Below, piece by piece: positions 1 to 8,632 of a stretch of 64,000 nt of DNA. A program made the translations under genes and the position numbers. The notes below the pieces were generated by a model, which saw only the letters and a list, made by a program, of their open reading frames with translations, had not been told where the DNA came from and searched no databases. The stretch is from Mycobacterium gordonae (GTDB taxonomy: Bacteria; Actinomycetota; Actinomycetes; Mycobacteriales; Mycobacteriaceae), in contig NZ_CP070973.1 in assembly GCF_017086405.1 (NCBI RefSeq), positions 5,674,739 through 5,738,738 on the forward strand, in the 5' to 3' direction. Every line of letters begins with the position of its first letter. Within the stretch, counting starts at the first letter, position 1.

Positions 1-288
1 GACGAAGTCGAGCGCGCCCGGTCCGCACTGCGGCGTGACATCAACCGGTTGCTCACCGCGGAAACCGAGCGCGTCGGCCACCTCGCCGCGCGGCTGTCTA
101 CGCTGGGCCCGGCCGCCACCCTGGCGCGCGGCTACGCCGTGGTCCAGGTGCTGGCAGCAGACCTGTCCCCAGACGATGGGCAGATCCTGCGCTCCGTCGA
201 CGACGCGCCGGCCGGCACCAGGCTGCGGGTGCGGGTCGCCGACGGCGCCATCGCAGCGGTGAGTGAAGGGCGTGCCGATGGTTCCTGA
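1..288 (+). CDS. xseA: Exodeoxyribonuclease VII large subunit, C-terminal fragment (cut by window edge)
   Basis: The reading frame is open from base 1 to a TGA at 286-288, so only about the last 95 residues are visible. They carry the conserved C-terminal stretch LARGYAVVQV typical of XseA, which with XseB forms exonuclease VII, a cytoplasmic enzyme that degrades single-stranded DNA in both directions. The assignment is supported by xseB, which overlaps its 3' end by 11 bases, the usual xseA-xseB arrangement. The catalytic N-terminal part lies outside the window. Confidence 0.93.
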   Translation, partial: DEVERARSALRRDINRLLTAETERVGHLAARLSTLGPAATLARGYAVVQVLAADLSPDDGQILRSVDDAPAGTRLRVRVADGAIAAVSEGRADGS

Positions 289-523
289 ACAACAACGCGA
301 GACGTCGCCGGTTACGCCCATTAGTCAGCTCGGCTATGAAAATTGCCGAGATGAGCTAATCGAAGTGGTGCGGCTTCTGGAACAGGGTGGGCTAGATCTG
401 GACACGTCGCTGACGCTGTGGGAAAGAGGCGAGCAACTAGCCAAACGGTGCGAGGAGCACTTAGCTGGTGCCCGCCAACGCGTCACCGATGCACTGGCGT
501 CGGGCGAAGCTCCGGAAAGCTGA
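278..523 (+). CDS. xseB: Exodeoxyribonuclease VII small subunit
   Basis: This 81-residue helical protein has the family core LGYENCRDEL, LLEQGGLDLD and LWERGEQLAKRCEEHL; residues like these pack onto XseA in exonuclease VII. I chose the ATG at 278 because a GAAGGG Shine-Dalgarno lies at 265-270. An in-frame GTG at 263 would add five residues but has no ribosome site. Overlap with the xseA stop indicates translational coupling. Length fits the family (about 80-85 residues). Confidence 0.93.
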   Translation: MVPEQQRETSPVTPISQLGYENCRDELIEVVRLLEQGGLDLDTSLTLWERGEQLAKRCEEHLAGARQRVTDALASGEAPES

Positions 524-575
524 GTGCCGCAAAACTCGTCCGCGAACTTGGTTCCGAACTGGAACACGTTTCAGT

Positions 576-581
576 TATTCT
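576..581 (+). promoter_or_regulatory. Putative -10 box of a leaderless promoter for the 3beta-HSD gene
   Basis: TATTCT matches the mycobacterial TAnnnT -10 consensus and is followed by exactly 7 nt before the ATG at 589. No Shine-Dalgarno precedes that ATG. Together these predict transcription starting at the A of the start codon. No convincing -35 is seen, which is common in mycobacteria. Confidence 0.45.
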
Positions 582-588
582 CTCCCGC

Positions 589-1674
589 ATGGGTGATCCA
601 TCACTGACAACCGAACTCGGCAGCGTCCTGGTCACCGGGGGCTCCGGCTTCGTCGGCGCTAACCTGGTGAGGACCTTGTTGGAGCGTGGCCATCGGGTCC
701 GCTCCTTCGACCGCGCCCCCTCGCCACTGCCGCAGCACCCGAATCTGGAAGTGCTGCAGGGTGACATCACCGACAAGGCGGTCTGCGCGGCGGCGGTCGA
801 CGGCGTCGACACGATCATCCACACCGCGGCGATCATCGACCTAATGGGTGGCGCGTCGGTGACCGAGGAATACCGGCAGCGCAGTTTCTCGGTCAACCTC
901 GGCGGCACCCAGAACCTGGTGGAAGCCGGCCAGAAGGCCGGCGTGAAGCGGTTCGTCTACACCGCCTCCAACAGTGTGGTGATGGAGGGTCAGAACATCG
1001 CCAACGGCGACGAGACGATGCCCTATACGAACCGCTTCAACGATCTCTACACCGAGACCAAGGTGGCCGCCGAGAAGTACGTGCTATCCCAGAACGGTGC
1101 CGAGGGGATGCTCACCTGCTCTATCCGTCCCAGCGGCATCTGGGGCACCGGCGACCAGACGATGTTCCGCAAGCTGTTCGAAAGCGTGCTCAAGGGTCAC
1201 ACGAAGGTTCTGGTCGGCCCGAAATCGGTGAAGCTGGATAACTCCTACGTACACAATCTGATTCACGGCTTCATCCTGGCCGGCGAGCACCTGGTGCCTG
1301 GGGGTAGCGCCCCCGGCCAGGCCTACTTCATCAACGACGGTGAACCGATCAACATGTTCGAGTTCGCCCGGCCGGTGATCGAGGCATGCGGCGAGAAGTG
1401 GCCGACGATCCGGATCCCCGCTCCCCCGGTGCGGTTGGCGATGACGGCATGGCAACGGCTGCACTTTCAATTCGGTGCCCCCGCACCGCTTCTCGAGCCG
1501 TTGGCAATCGAGCGCATCGCCATCAACAACTACTTCTCGATCGACAAGGCCCGCCGCGACCTGGGCTACGAGCCGCTGTTCACCACCGAGCAGGCCCTCA
1601 AGGAGTGCCTGCCGTACTACGTGGACCTGTTCCACAAGATGAAGACCGAGGCGCAGGCCGCCAAGAAGAAGTAG
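589..1674 (+). CDS. 3beta-hydroxysteroid dehydrogenase / delta5-delta4 isomerase family (Rv1106c-type)
   Basis: A 361-residue short-chain dehydrogenase/reductase of the extended 3beta-HSD family. The N-terminal NAD-binding Rossmann motif is TGGSGFVG (residues 16-23) and the catalytic pair is Y154-x-x-x-K158 in LYTETK. The M. tuberculosis ortholog Rv1106c oxidises cholesterol and other 3beta-hydroxysterols to 3-oxo-4-ene products with NAD. The open frame extends upstream to 418, but that part overlaps xseB and is not homologous; the ATG at 589 gives the expected length and fits a leaderless promoter. It lies 65 bp after xseB and converges on the next gene with only 6 bp between stops. Confidence 0.92.
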   Translation: MGDPSLTTELGSVLVTGGSGFVGANLVRTLLERGHRVRSFDRAPSPLPQHPNLEVLQGDITDKAVCAAAVDGVDTIIHTAAIIDLMGGASVTEEYRQRSFSVNLGGTQNLVEAGQKAGVKRFVYTASNSVVMEGQNIANGDETMPYTNRFNDLYTETKVAAEKYVLSQNGAEGMLTCSIRPSGIWGTGDQTMFRKLFESVLKGHTKVLVGPKSVKLDNSYVHNLIHGFILAGEHLVPGGSAPGQAYFINDGEPINMFEFARPVIEACGEKWPTIRIPAPPVRLAMTAWQRLHFQFGAPAPLLEPLAIERIAINNYFSIDKARRDLGYEPLFTTEQALKECLPYYVDLFHKMKTEAQAAKKK

Positions 1675-1680
1675 CGGCTG

Positions 1681-3216
1681 CTACCGGAAACTCACCATTT
1701 CGGCACCCCAGGCGTCCCGGATCCGGGCGTCGACGTCGTGCACGACCGTGTCGGCTTTGTCGATCACCAGGCAGGCCCGATCGGTCACGTCGTAGCGCGG
1801 CCACAGCGTTTCACCCGCCGGGCCGGTCGGCTCACCGCCGGTGGCGAAGTTGATCCACCGGGCCTGCATCCGCTGGGAGACCGCCGTCGCGGTCCTGGCC
1901 CCGCCCAGCTTGAGTGTCACGTCCTGCGGCCCACCGAGAGTGCCCCAGACATAAGGCAATTCGGTGGCGTGGGCGGCGCGGACAAGGAGCAGCTTGAACA
2001 GGGGTGTCGCGTAGTCGAACCGGTACAGGTACACCGGCGCGACCGCGCTGTGCCCTTGGGCCAGCCACATCGTGGGCAACCGGAAACCGATATCGGTGGC
2101 CATGTTGACCACGCGCGATTTGTGCCGGCCGGTGTAGGCCGATCCGATCTCGTCCACGGTCGGCAACTGCAGGTCGGGCTGCTCGGCGGCGATCTGGTCG
2201 AACATCGACGTGATGGCGCGAGGAGTGATCGGCATCAGCGGTGAGCGCATCAACCTGAACAGCGCCGCCTCGTTCTTGTTGGTGCCGATGACCAGCGGAA
2301 CCGGCAGCAGCCGGCCTTCCTGCGCCAGTTTGACGGGATAGTCGTGCAGCAGGTCGCCGTCGACGATCGGGACGAAGGCCAGCGTGCCCGGATTGCGCAC
2401 GGGCACTTCGTTGAACACTTCCTGCGTTGCGGCGACGAGCGCCTCGGTCGACACCTCGGTCAGCTTCCGCACGTCGGGAGCGCCGATACCCAGCTTCTCC
2501 AGGAAGGTCGAGGCGACCCGGCGGCCCCTTTCCCGGTCGTATACCGAGGTGGCCGGGGAGCTCTGGGCGATGGCACGGACGAACAGACCCTCGGCCGCCG
2601 GGCAGGCGAGCAGGGTGGTGACCAGCCCCGCACCCGCGGATTCGCCGAACACGGTGACGTTGCCCGGGTCGCCGCCGAACGCCGCGATGTTGTCGCGCAC
2701 CCAGGCCAGGCCCGCCAGCACGTCACGCAGCCCGATATTGGATTCGAACGGTCGCTGCCAGGTACTGAAGGACGACAGGTCCAGAAAGCCCAGCGCGCCG
2801 ATCCGGTAGTTGAGCGTGACCACGATGACGTCGCCGGTGCCCGCCAGCGCGCGACCGTCGTAGAGCGGCTGGCTTCCCGAACCCAGCACGTAGGCGCCGC
2901 CGTGCAGCCACACCATCACCGGTTTGCCGGCGCCGGGCTGCACGCCGGCGGGCGCCCAGATGTTCACGCGCAGGCAGTCCTCGCCCAACGGCGCACCCAG
3001 GTCGAGCGGCATCCTGGGTACCACCGGCTGCGGGCAGGCCGGGCCGTATTCGGTGGCGTCGGCAACCTCGATCCACCGCTGCGGCGGTTCGGGTGACCGG
3101 AAGCGCAGGTCGCCGAGCGGCGGTGCCGCGTAGCGGATGCCCTTCCAGAATTTGACGCGACCGTCGTCGCCGCCCCGGACCGGGCCGTATCCGGTCTCGA
3201 CTACTTCGGTCGCCAT
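1681..3216 (-). CDS. Type B carboxylesterase / para-nitrobenzyl esterase, intact
   Basis: A 511-residue alpha/beta hydrolase of the carboxylesterase type B family. It has the GESAG nucleophile elbow with Ser193, the oxyanion-loop WLHGGAY, and the early EDCLRVNIW block typical of this family. The start at 3216 is supported by AGGAG ten bases upstream; ATG gives MATEVVETGYG. Substrate is unknown but an ester is expected. In M. tuberculosis H37Rv the corresponding position is annotated, to my knowledge, as two fragments (Rv1104 and Rv1105). Here the frame is uninterrupted, so this looks like the ancestral functional form. Confidence 0.9.
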   Translation of the reverse strand: MATEVVETGYGPVRGGDDGRVKFWKGIRYAAPPLGDLRFRSPEPPQRWIEVADATEYGPACPQPVVPRMPLDLGAPLGEDCLRVNIWAPAGVQPGAGKPVMVWLHGGAYVLGSGSQPLYDGRALAGTGDVIVVTLNYRIGALGFLDLSSFSTWQRPFESNIGLRDVLAGLAWVRDNIAAFGGDPGNVTVFGESAGAGLVTTLLACPAAEGLFVRAIAQSSPATSVYDRERGRRVASTFLEKLGIGAPDVRKLTEVSTEALVAATQEVFNEVPVRNPGTLAFVPIVDGDLLHDYPVKLAQEGRLLPVPLVIGTNKNEAALFRLMRSPLMPITPRAITSMFDQIAAEQPDLQLPTVDEIGSAYTGRHKSRVVNMATDIGFRLPTMWLAQGHSAVAPVYLYRFDYATPLFKLLLVRAAHATELPYVWGTLGGPQDVTLKLGGARTATAVSQRMQARWINFATGGEPTGPAGETLWPRYDVTDRACLVIDKADTVVHDVDARIRDAWGAEMVSFR

Positions 3217-3370
3217 CGCCTTCGAACTCCTGATTCCGCGCCAAGCCACAGATGGCCATGGCACAAACGTCCGCTCCACTTTAGTCGCGTTCCGCGGGTG
3301 CGCTGGTGCTGGAGGCCGTCGCCGCTAGGGTTGCCTTCAACACTGACGCGGAGGGCGGTCTCGGTCCAGC

Positions 3371-4501
3371 ATGAACACCGAATTCACGCTTACCCAGAAA
3401 CGCGCCCTGGCGATCATCACTCTCCTCGCCCTTGCTTTCGGCGCGTACTTCCTGCGCAATTATTTCGTTCTCATCGTGGTGGCCGCCGTGGGCGCGTATC
3501 TGTTCACGCCGCTGTTCAACTGGTTCAACACGCGGGTGGGCACCGGCCTGTCGGCCACCGCCACCCTGTTGTCAGCGCTGTTCATCGTGATCGTCCCGGT
3601 GGGACTGCTGGTGGCGTTGGCGATCGTGCAGATCGCTCGCATGATCGACTCGGTTTCGGAGTGGGTCCGCTCGACCGACCTGAGCAGCCTCGGCGATAAG
3701 ACCTTGAAGCTGGTCAACGAATTTCTGTCCCGGGTGCCGTTCGTGCACATCAACGTCACCGCCGAGATGCTGCGCAAGGCGATGGTGTCCGCGGCCCAGA
3801 GCGTCGGGCATTGGCTGTTGGGCGTGCTGCAGAACACGGCGGGCAGTCTCGCCGGGACGATCACGTCGGCGATCATCTTCCTGTATGTGTTCGTCGCACT
3901 GCTGGTGCACCGCGACAAGCTGCGGACCCTGATCGGCCAACTCAATCCGCTCGGCGACGAGGTCACCGATCTGTACCTGCAGAAAATGGGCTCGATGGTG
4001 CGCGGCACCGTCAACGGGCAGTTCGTCATCGCCTTCTGCCAGGGCGTCGCGGGCGCCGCGTCGATCTTCATCGCGGGTTTCCACCATGGCTTCTTCATCT
4101 TCGCGATCGTGCTGACCGCGTTGTCCATCATTCCTTTGGGCGGCGGCATCGTGACCATTCCGTTCGGGGTGGGAATGATGCTCTTCGGCAATATCGGCGG
4201 CGGCCTGTTCGTGGTGCTCTTTCACTTCGTGGTGGTCACCAACATCGACAATTTCCTGCGACCGATCCTGGTGCCCCGGGATGCCCGGCTGAATTCGGCG
4301 CTGATGTTGCTTTCGGTGTTCGCCGGGATCTCGATGTTCGGCCCGTGGGGCATCGTCATCGGCCCGGTGGTGATGATCGTGATCGTCACCACCATCGACG
4401 TCTATCTGGCGGTCTACAAAGGCGTCGAACTCAAACCCGTCCCCGAGGACAGGCCGGCCCGCCGCGGATGGTTGCGGCGCGCTAAGTCAGCCGCGCCGTG
4501 A
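3371..4501 (+). CDS. AI-2E family transporter-like membrane protein (Rv1101c-type)
   Basis: A 376-residue integral membrane protein with several hydrophobic segments: two or three near residues 12-75, one near 155-180 and a cluster over 215-330. It ends in a basic tail. The layout, including the amphipathic middle region and the C-terminal FLRPILVPRDA stretch, is that of the AI-2E/YdiK/PerM family, whose members are proposed exporters; the substrate in mycobacteria is not known. Its last 20 bases overlap the 3' end of the convergent hydrolase gene. In H37Rv mazEF3 lies next to this gene; here only 154 bp separate it from the esterase. Confidence 0.85.
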   Translation: MNTEFTLTQKRALAIITLLALAFGAYFLRNYFVLIVVAAVGAYLFTPLFNWFNTRVGTGLSATATLLSALFIVIVPVGLLVALAIVQIARMIDSVSEWVRSTDLSSLGDKTLKLVNEFLSRVPFVHINVTAEMLRKAMVSAAQSVGHWLLGVLQNTAGSLAGTITSAIIFLYVFVALLVHRDKLRTLIGQLNPLGDEVTDLYLQKMGSMVRGTVNGQFVIAFCQGVAGAASIFIAGFHHGFFIFAIVLTALSIIPLGGGIVTIPFGVGMMLFGNIGGGLFVVLFHFVVVTNIDNFLRPILVPRDARLNSALMLLSVFAGISMFGPWGIVIGPVVMIVIVTTIDVYLAVYKGVELKPVPEDRPARRGWLRRAKSAAP

Positions 4502-5279
4502 GGAATTCGACCACCCGCTTGCGCGCCTCGTAAGCCGGTTGGCCGTCGACCTCGCGGACCTCGTCGGTCAGCACCGAATGCGCCATCCGGCCGAAACCGT
4601 GCTCATTGCCCGGGCCGGAGTCGATCTCGATCACCTCGAACGCATCGCCGAGACGCTGCTTGAGCGTCGTGAAGCGTTCGCCCGGCGCCATCTTGTCCCC
4701 GCTGAACCGCAGCCCCAGGGCGCACAGGTCGTGGTTGGCGCAGCGTTCGGCCACCACGGCCAGCTCGGACTCGCTCATCCCCGGATCGCGGCGCTGCTTG
4801 GCGGTGAACGGGAAGGGCACCGAGGGTTGGCTCAGGACGGGGGCCAGCACGCTGTCGTCGACGGCGGCGGCCAGCGCGAAGCCGCCGGTGAAGCACTGAC
4901 CGATCACCCCGACGCCCCTGCCGGGCGTTTGCTCGTTGAGATCTCGGGCCAGGGCGCGCAGGAACAGCGACACCGGGCGCTGCTTGTTGGTGGCCATCGC
5001 GGCGAACTCCTTCGCGACGCAGCCGCGGCTGATCTCCGCCAGGATGTAGCCAGGGGTTTTGGCCTTGCCTGGCTGACCGAACAGTGACGGGATGGCCACG
5101 GTGAACCCGTTGTCCACCAGATGGTTGCCCAGCGCCAGCACGCCGGGATGGATGCCCGGCATCTCCGGGATCAGCACCACGCCGGGGCCGGATCCCTTGC
5201 GGTAGACGTCGTAGGTATAGCCGGCGCCGGTGAACGGCGCAGCCGACCACCCGGCGAGATCTGCTTCGGGTGCGGTCAC
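4482..5279 (-). CDS. Dienelactone hydrolase family protein
   Basis: A 265-residue alpha/beta hydrolase with the dienelactone hydrolase signature: nucleophile Cys in IGQCFTGGFAL, acid in FSGDKMAP, and His in NEHGFGRM. The Cys in place of Ser is diagnostic of the family, which opens lactone or enol-ester rings in aromatic degradation; the actual substrate here is unknown. I chose GTG at 5279 because AAAGGA lies 7 bases upstream; the frame stays open to 5474, but that would overlap the neighbouring gene. It lies 20 bp downstream of the DUF4245 gene on the same strand, so the two are probably co-transcribed. I do not recall an ortholog here in H37Rv. Confidence 0.85.
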   Translation of the reverse strand: MTAPEADLAGWSAAPFTGAGYTYDVYRKGSGPGVVLIPEMPGIHPGVLALGNHLVDNGFTVAIPSLFGQPGKAKTPGYILAEISRGCVAKEFAAMATNKQRPVSLFLRALARDLNEQTPGRGVGVIGQCFTGGFALAAAVDDSVLAPVLSQPSVPFPFTAKQRRDPGMSESELAVVAERCANHDLCALGLRFSGDKMAPGERFTTLKQRLGDAFEVIEIDSGPGNEHGFGRMAHSVLTDEVREVDGQPAYEARKRVVEFLTARLT

Positions 5280-5299
5280 AAGACGTCCTTTCTCTCGGC

Positions 5300-5944
5300 C
5301 TAACGGCTCGGTAGCGGCTGCGCGGACTGTGTCGCGGACGCCAGGGTGCGGAACTGGTCGGGGGTGCCGGCGCCGGTGATCGCCACCTGGGTGGGGCCGG
5401 CCGGACTGGCGAGCCTGGTGGTCCACACCGGCTCGACCGCTCCGTCCTGGTCGGCTCCCTGGTAGACGACCCACCTGGTGCCGTTCACGTCGACGGTCCC
5501 GCTCGGGAACATGCCGGAATGGATGGAGCCGACCAGTTTGTCCTCGTCGGCGTTACTCTGCGTCAGGCTCAGGTACATCCCGGTCGGGCTGATGTAGCCG
5601 ACGGTCGAGGTGGCCGCGTGCAGCCGCTGGCCGGCGGAGGCGTCCGTGCGGCCCGCGTCGATGCCGCCACGGCCGCCGGAATTCGGCTTCCAGTCCGGCG
5701 GCAACTCGGGCAACCGGATCGGGAATCCGAGCGTCGCGGCGTCTGCCCGCAGCGCCGCCGCCGCGTCATAGGACGGGACCTTGCCCCGATTGGTCCCGCC
5801 TGGCGCGAGGGAACACATTCCCACCATGCCGGCCAGCAGGATGCACCCGATCACCAGAGGCACCAGCGACCAGAACATGTCGCGTCCGTCCTGCAGCAAC
5901 CGCGGCTTGGCCGGCTTGGGGGCAGGCTGCGGCTCCGAGGTCAC
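5300..5944 (-). CDS. DUF4245 single-pass membrane protein (Rv1100-type)
   Basis: About 214 residues: a short Pro-rich cytoplasmic N terminus, one strong transmembrane helix (FWSLVPLVIGCILLAGMVGM, about residues 24-43), then an extracytoplasmic domain with the WxVYQG and PTQVAITG blocks seen in actinobacterial DUF4245 proteins. Function is unknown. The start is taken at GTG 5944, preceded six bases upstream by GATACT, which resembles a leaderless -10 element. A longer frame reaches 6001 but its added residues do not look like protein. It is divergent from glpX over 75 bp, as in other mycobacteria. Confidence 0.8.
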   Translation of the reverse strand: MTSEPQPAPKPAKPRLLQDGRDMFWSLVPLVIGCILLAGMVGMCSLAPGGTNRGKVPSYDAAAALRADAATLGFPIRLPELPPDWKPNSGGRGGIDAGRTDASAGQRLHAATSTVGYISPTGMYLSLTQSNADEDKLVGSIHSGMFPSGTVDVNGTRWVVYQGADQDGAVEPVWTTRLASPAGPTQVAITGAGTPDQFRTLASATQSAQPLPSR

Positions 5945-6019
5945 TCCGCAAGTATCCCAGCTCCAGTCGAGTGTTCCGCTTCTGGGACAATCGGCAACCA
6001 TGAATGAAGGGCGCCAACC

Positions 6020-7096
6020 ATGACTGCACAGGGATCAGGCTCGTCGCCGACCATTGCGACCTCGTCACACGCCCGACCCCGTGGCGAGGCCCCCGACCGC
6101 AACCTGGCTCTCGAGTTGGTGCGCGTCACCGAAGCCGGTGCCATGGCCGCGGGTCGCTGGGTCGGCCGCGGCGACAAGGAGGGGGGCGACGGCGCGGCCG
6201 TCGACGCCATCCGCGAGCTGGTCAACTCGGTGTCGATGCGTGGCGTGGTGGTCATCGGCGAGGGCGAGAAGGACGAAGCACCGATGCTCTACAACGGCGA
6301 GGAAGTCGGCAACGGCGACGGCCCGGAATGCGACTTCGCCGTGGACCCGATCGACGGAACCACGCTGATGAGCAAAGGCATGCCCAACGCGATCTCGGTG
6401 CTGGCGGTGGCCGATCGCGGTGCCATGTTCGACCCGTCGGCGGTGTTCTACATGAACAAGATCGCCGTCGGCCCCGATGCCGCCCACGTGTTGGACATCA
6501 CCGCACCGATCGCCGAGAACGTCCGCGCGGTCGCGCGGGTCAAGGAACTGTCGGTACGGGACATGACCGTGTGCATCCTGGACCGGCCGCGGCACGCCCA
6601 GCTGATCGCCGACGTCCGCGACACCGGCGCGAGGATCCGGCTGATCACCGACGGTGACGTCGCCGGCGCCATCTCGGCGTGCCGGCCGGGCTCGGGCACC
6701 GACATGCTGGCCGGTATCGGCGGGACCCCGGAGGGCATCATCACCGCCGCGGCGATCCGCTGCATGGGCGGGGCCATCCAGGCCCAGCTGGCGCCCAAGG
6801 ACGACGCCGAACGCCAGAAGGCCATCGACGCCGGCCACGACGTCGAGCGGGTGCTGACCACCACCGACCTGGTATCGGGCGAGAACGTCTTCTTCTGCGC
6901 GACCGGTGTCACCGACGGCGACCTGCTCAAGGGCGTTAGGTACTACCCGGGCGGCTGCACCACCCAGTCGATCGTGATGCGGTCCAAGTCGGGCACCGTG
7001 CGCATGATCGAGGCCTACCACCGGCTGTCCAAGCTCAACGAATACTCGGCGATCGACTTCACCGGCGACAGCAACGCCGCCTATCCCCTGCCCTGA
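6020..7096 (+). CDS. glpX: Fructose-1,6-bisphosphatase, class II (GlpX)
   Basis: A 358-residue class II fructose-1,6-bisphosphatase that dephosphorylates fructose 1,6-bisphosphate in gluconeogenesis. Metal and phosphate-binding motifs are visible: GEGEKDEAPML (residues 80-90) and DPIDGTT (109-115), followed by the conserved GGTPEGIITAAA segment. The ATG at 6020 has GAAGGG eight bases upstream. Mycobacteria lack a class I enzyme, so this is expected to be the main gluconeogenic FBPase. It is followed after 26 bp by fum on the same strand, linking gluconeogenesis with the TCA cycle in one likely transcription unit. Confidence 0.96.
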   Translation: MTAQGSGSSPTIATSSHARPRGEAPDRNLALELVRVTEAGAMAAGRWVGRGDKEGGDGAAVDAIRELVNSVSMRGVVVIGEGEKDEAPMLYNGEEVGNGDGPECDFAVDPIDGTTLMSKGMPNAISVLAVADRGAMFDPSAVFYMNKIAVGPDAAHVLDITAPIAENVRAVARVKELSVRDMTVCILDRPRHAQLIADVRDTGARIRLITDGDVAGAISACRPGSGTDMLAGIGGTPEGIITAAAIRCMGGAIQAQLAPKDDAERQKAIDAGHDVERVLTTTDLVSGENVFFCATGVTDGDLLKGVRYYPGGCTTQSIVMRSKSGTVRMIEAYHRLSKLNEYSAIDFTGDSNAAYPLP

Positions 7097-7122
7097 CACC
7101 TAGACATACGAGGATCTGAGCT

Positions 7123-8526
7123 ATGGCCGAAAGCGCCGAATATCGCATCGAGCACGACACCATGGGCGAGGTCCGGGTGCCGGTCAACGCGTTGTGGCGC
7201 GCGCAGACCCAGCGCGCGGTAGAGAACTTCCCGATCTCGGGCCGCGGCCTGGAGCGCACCCAGATCCGCGCACTGGGTCTGCTGAAGGGCGCCTGCGCGC
7301 AGGTGAACAAGGACCTCGGACTGCTGGACCCGGAGAAGGCTGACGCGATCATCGCCGCGGCCGCCGAGATCGCCGACGGCAAGCACGACGACCAGTTCCC
7401 GATCGACGTCTTCCAGACCGGCTCGGGGACCAGCTCGAACATGAACACCAACGAGGTGATCGCGTCGATCGCCGCGGCCAACGGGGTGAAGGTGCACCCC
7501 AACGACGACGTCAACATGTCGCAGTCGTCCAACGACACCTTCCCGACGGCCACCCACATCGCAGCCACCGAGGCCGCGGTGCGCCATCTCATCCCGGCCC
7601 TCGAGGTGCTGCAGGGCGCGTTGTCGGGCAAGGCACTCGAGTGGCAGACGGTCGTCAAATCCGGACGCACGCACCTGATGGATGCCGTTCCGGTGACCCT
7701 CGGCCAGGAGTTCAGCGGGTACGCCCGCCAGATCGAGGCCGGTATCGAGCGGGTACGGGCTACGTTGCCCCGGCTGGGTGAGCTGGCGATCGGCGGCACC
7801 GCGGTCGGCACCGGCCTCAACGCTCCCGAAGGGTTTGGCGTCCGGGTGGTGGCGGTGCTGGTGGAATCGACCGGCTTGTCCGAATTACGCACGGCGACAA
7901 ATTCTTTCGAGGCCCAAGCAGCGCGCGACGGGCTGGTCGAGGCGTCCGGCGCGCTGCGCACCATCGCGGTGTCGCTGACCAAGATCGCCAACGACATCCG
8001 CTGGATGGGCTCGGGCCCGCTGACCGGCCTGGCCGAGATTCAGCTGCCGGACCTACAGCCGGGCAGCTCGATCATGCCGGGCAAGGTGAATCCGGTTCTG
8101 CCAGAAGCGGTTACCCAGGTGGCAGCACAGGTGATCGGCAACGACGCTGCCGTTGCCTGGGGTGGCGCCGCCGGCGCTTTCGAGCTCAACGTCTACATCC
8201 CGATGATGGCCCGCAACATCCTCGAGTCGTTCAAGCTACTGACCAACGTGTCAAAGCTGTTCGCCGACCGATGCATATCGGGACTGGTCGCCAATGTCGA
8301 GCACCTGCGCGAGCTGGCCGAGTCCTCACCGTCGATCGTGACGCCGTTGAATTCGGCCATCGGGTACGAGGAAGCCGCCGCGGTAGCCAAGCAGGCGCTC
8401 AAGGAGCGCAAGACGATCCGTCAGACCGTCATCGACCGCGGCTTGATCGGTGACAAGTTGTCCGAAGAGGAACTGGACCGCCGCCTCGACGTGCTCGCGA
8501 TGGCCAAGGTCGAACCCGTCGAATAG
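7123..8526 (+). CDS. fumC: Fumarate hydratase class II
   Basis: A 467-residue class II fumarase of the aspartase/fumarase superfamily, interconverting fumarate and malate. It has the family signature GSSIMPGKVNP, the TGSGTSSNMNTNEV block and the SGRTHLMDAVPVTLGQEF catalytic region. Length and order of blocks match the homotetrameric family throughout. The start ATG follows GAGGATCTGAGCT, a fair ribosome-binding site. It lies 26 bp behind glpX and is probably co-transcribed with it. The orthologous M. tuberculosis gene is usually called fum (Rv1098c). Confidence 0.96.
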   Translation: MAESAEYRIEHDTMGEVRVPVNALWRAQTQRAVENFPISGRGLERTQIRALGLLKGACAQVNKDLGLLDPEKADAIIAAAAEIADGKHDDQFPIDVFQTGSGTSSNMNTNEVIASIAAANGVKVHPNDDVNMSQSSNDTFPTATHIAATEAAVRHLIPALEVLQGALSGKALEWQTVVKSGRTHLMDAVPVTLGQEFSGYARQIEAGIERVRATLPRLGELAIGGTAVGTGLNAPEGFGVRVVAVLVESTGLSELRTATNSFEAQAARDGLVEASGALRTIAVSLTKIANDIRWMGSGPLTGLAEIQLPDLQPGSSIMPGKVNPVLPEAVTQVAAQVIGNDAAVAWGGAAGAFELNVYIPMMARNILESFKLLTNVSKLFADRCISGLVANVEHLRELAESSPSIVTPLNSAIGYEEAAAVAKQALKERKTIRQTVIDRGLIGDKLSEEELDRRLDVLAMAKVEPVE

Positions 8527-8632
8527 CCGGATCGGGGGGGATGGTGGCAACCGCAGGTACCCTGCGGTGGACGCGGTTATGTGTGGCTAGCTCAGCGTGG
8601 AGACGGCCGGTGAGAGTAAGGGTGATTCAGTA

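Noticed and set aside
2344..3096. 250-codon open frame opposite the carboxylesterase
   Set aside because: It is an antisense shadow in high-GC DNA; the esterase on the other strand has full catalytic motifs and a ribosome site.
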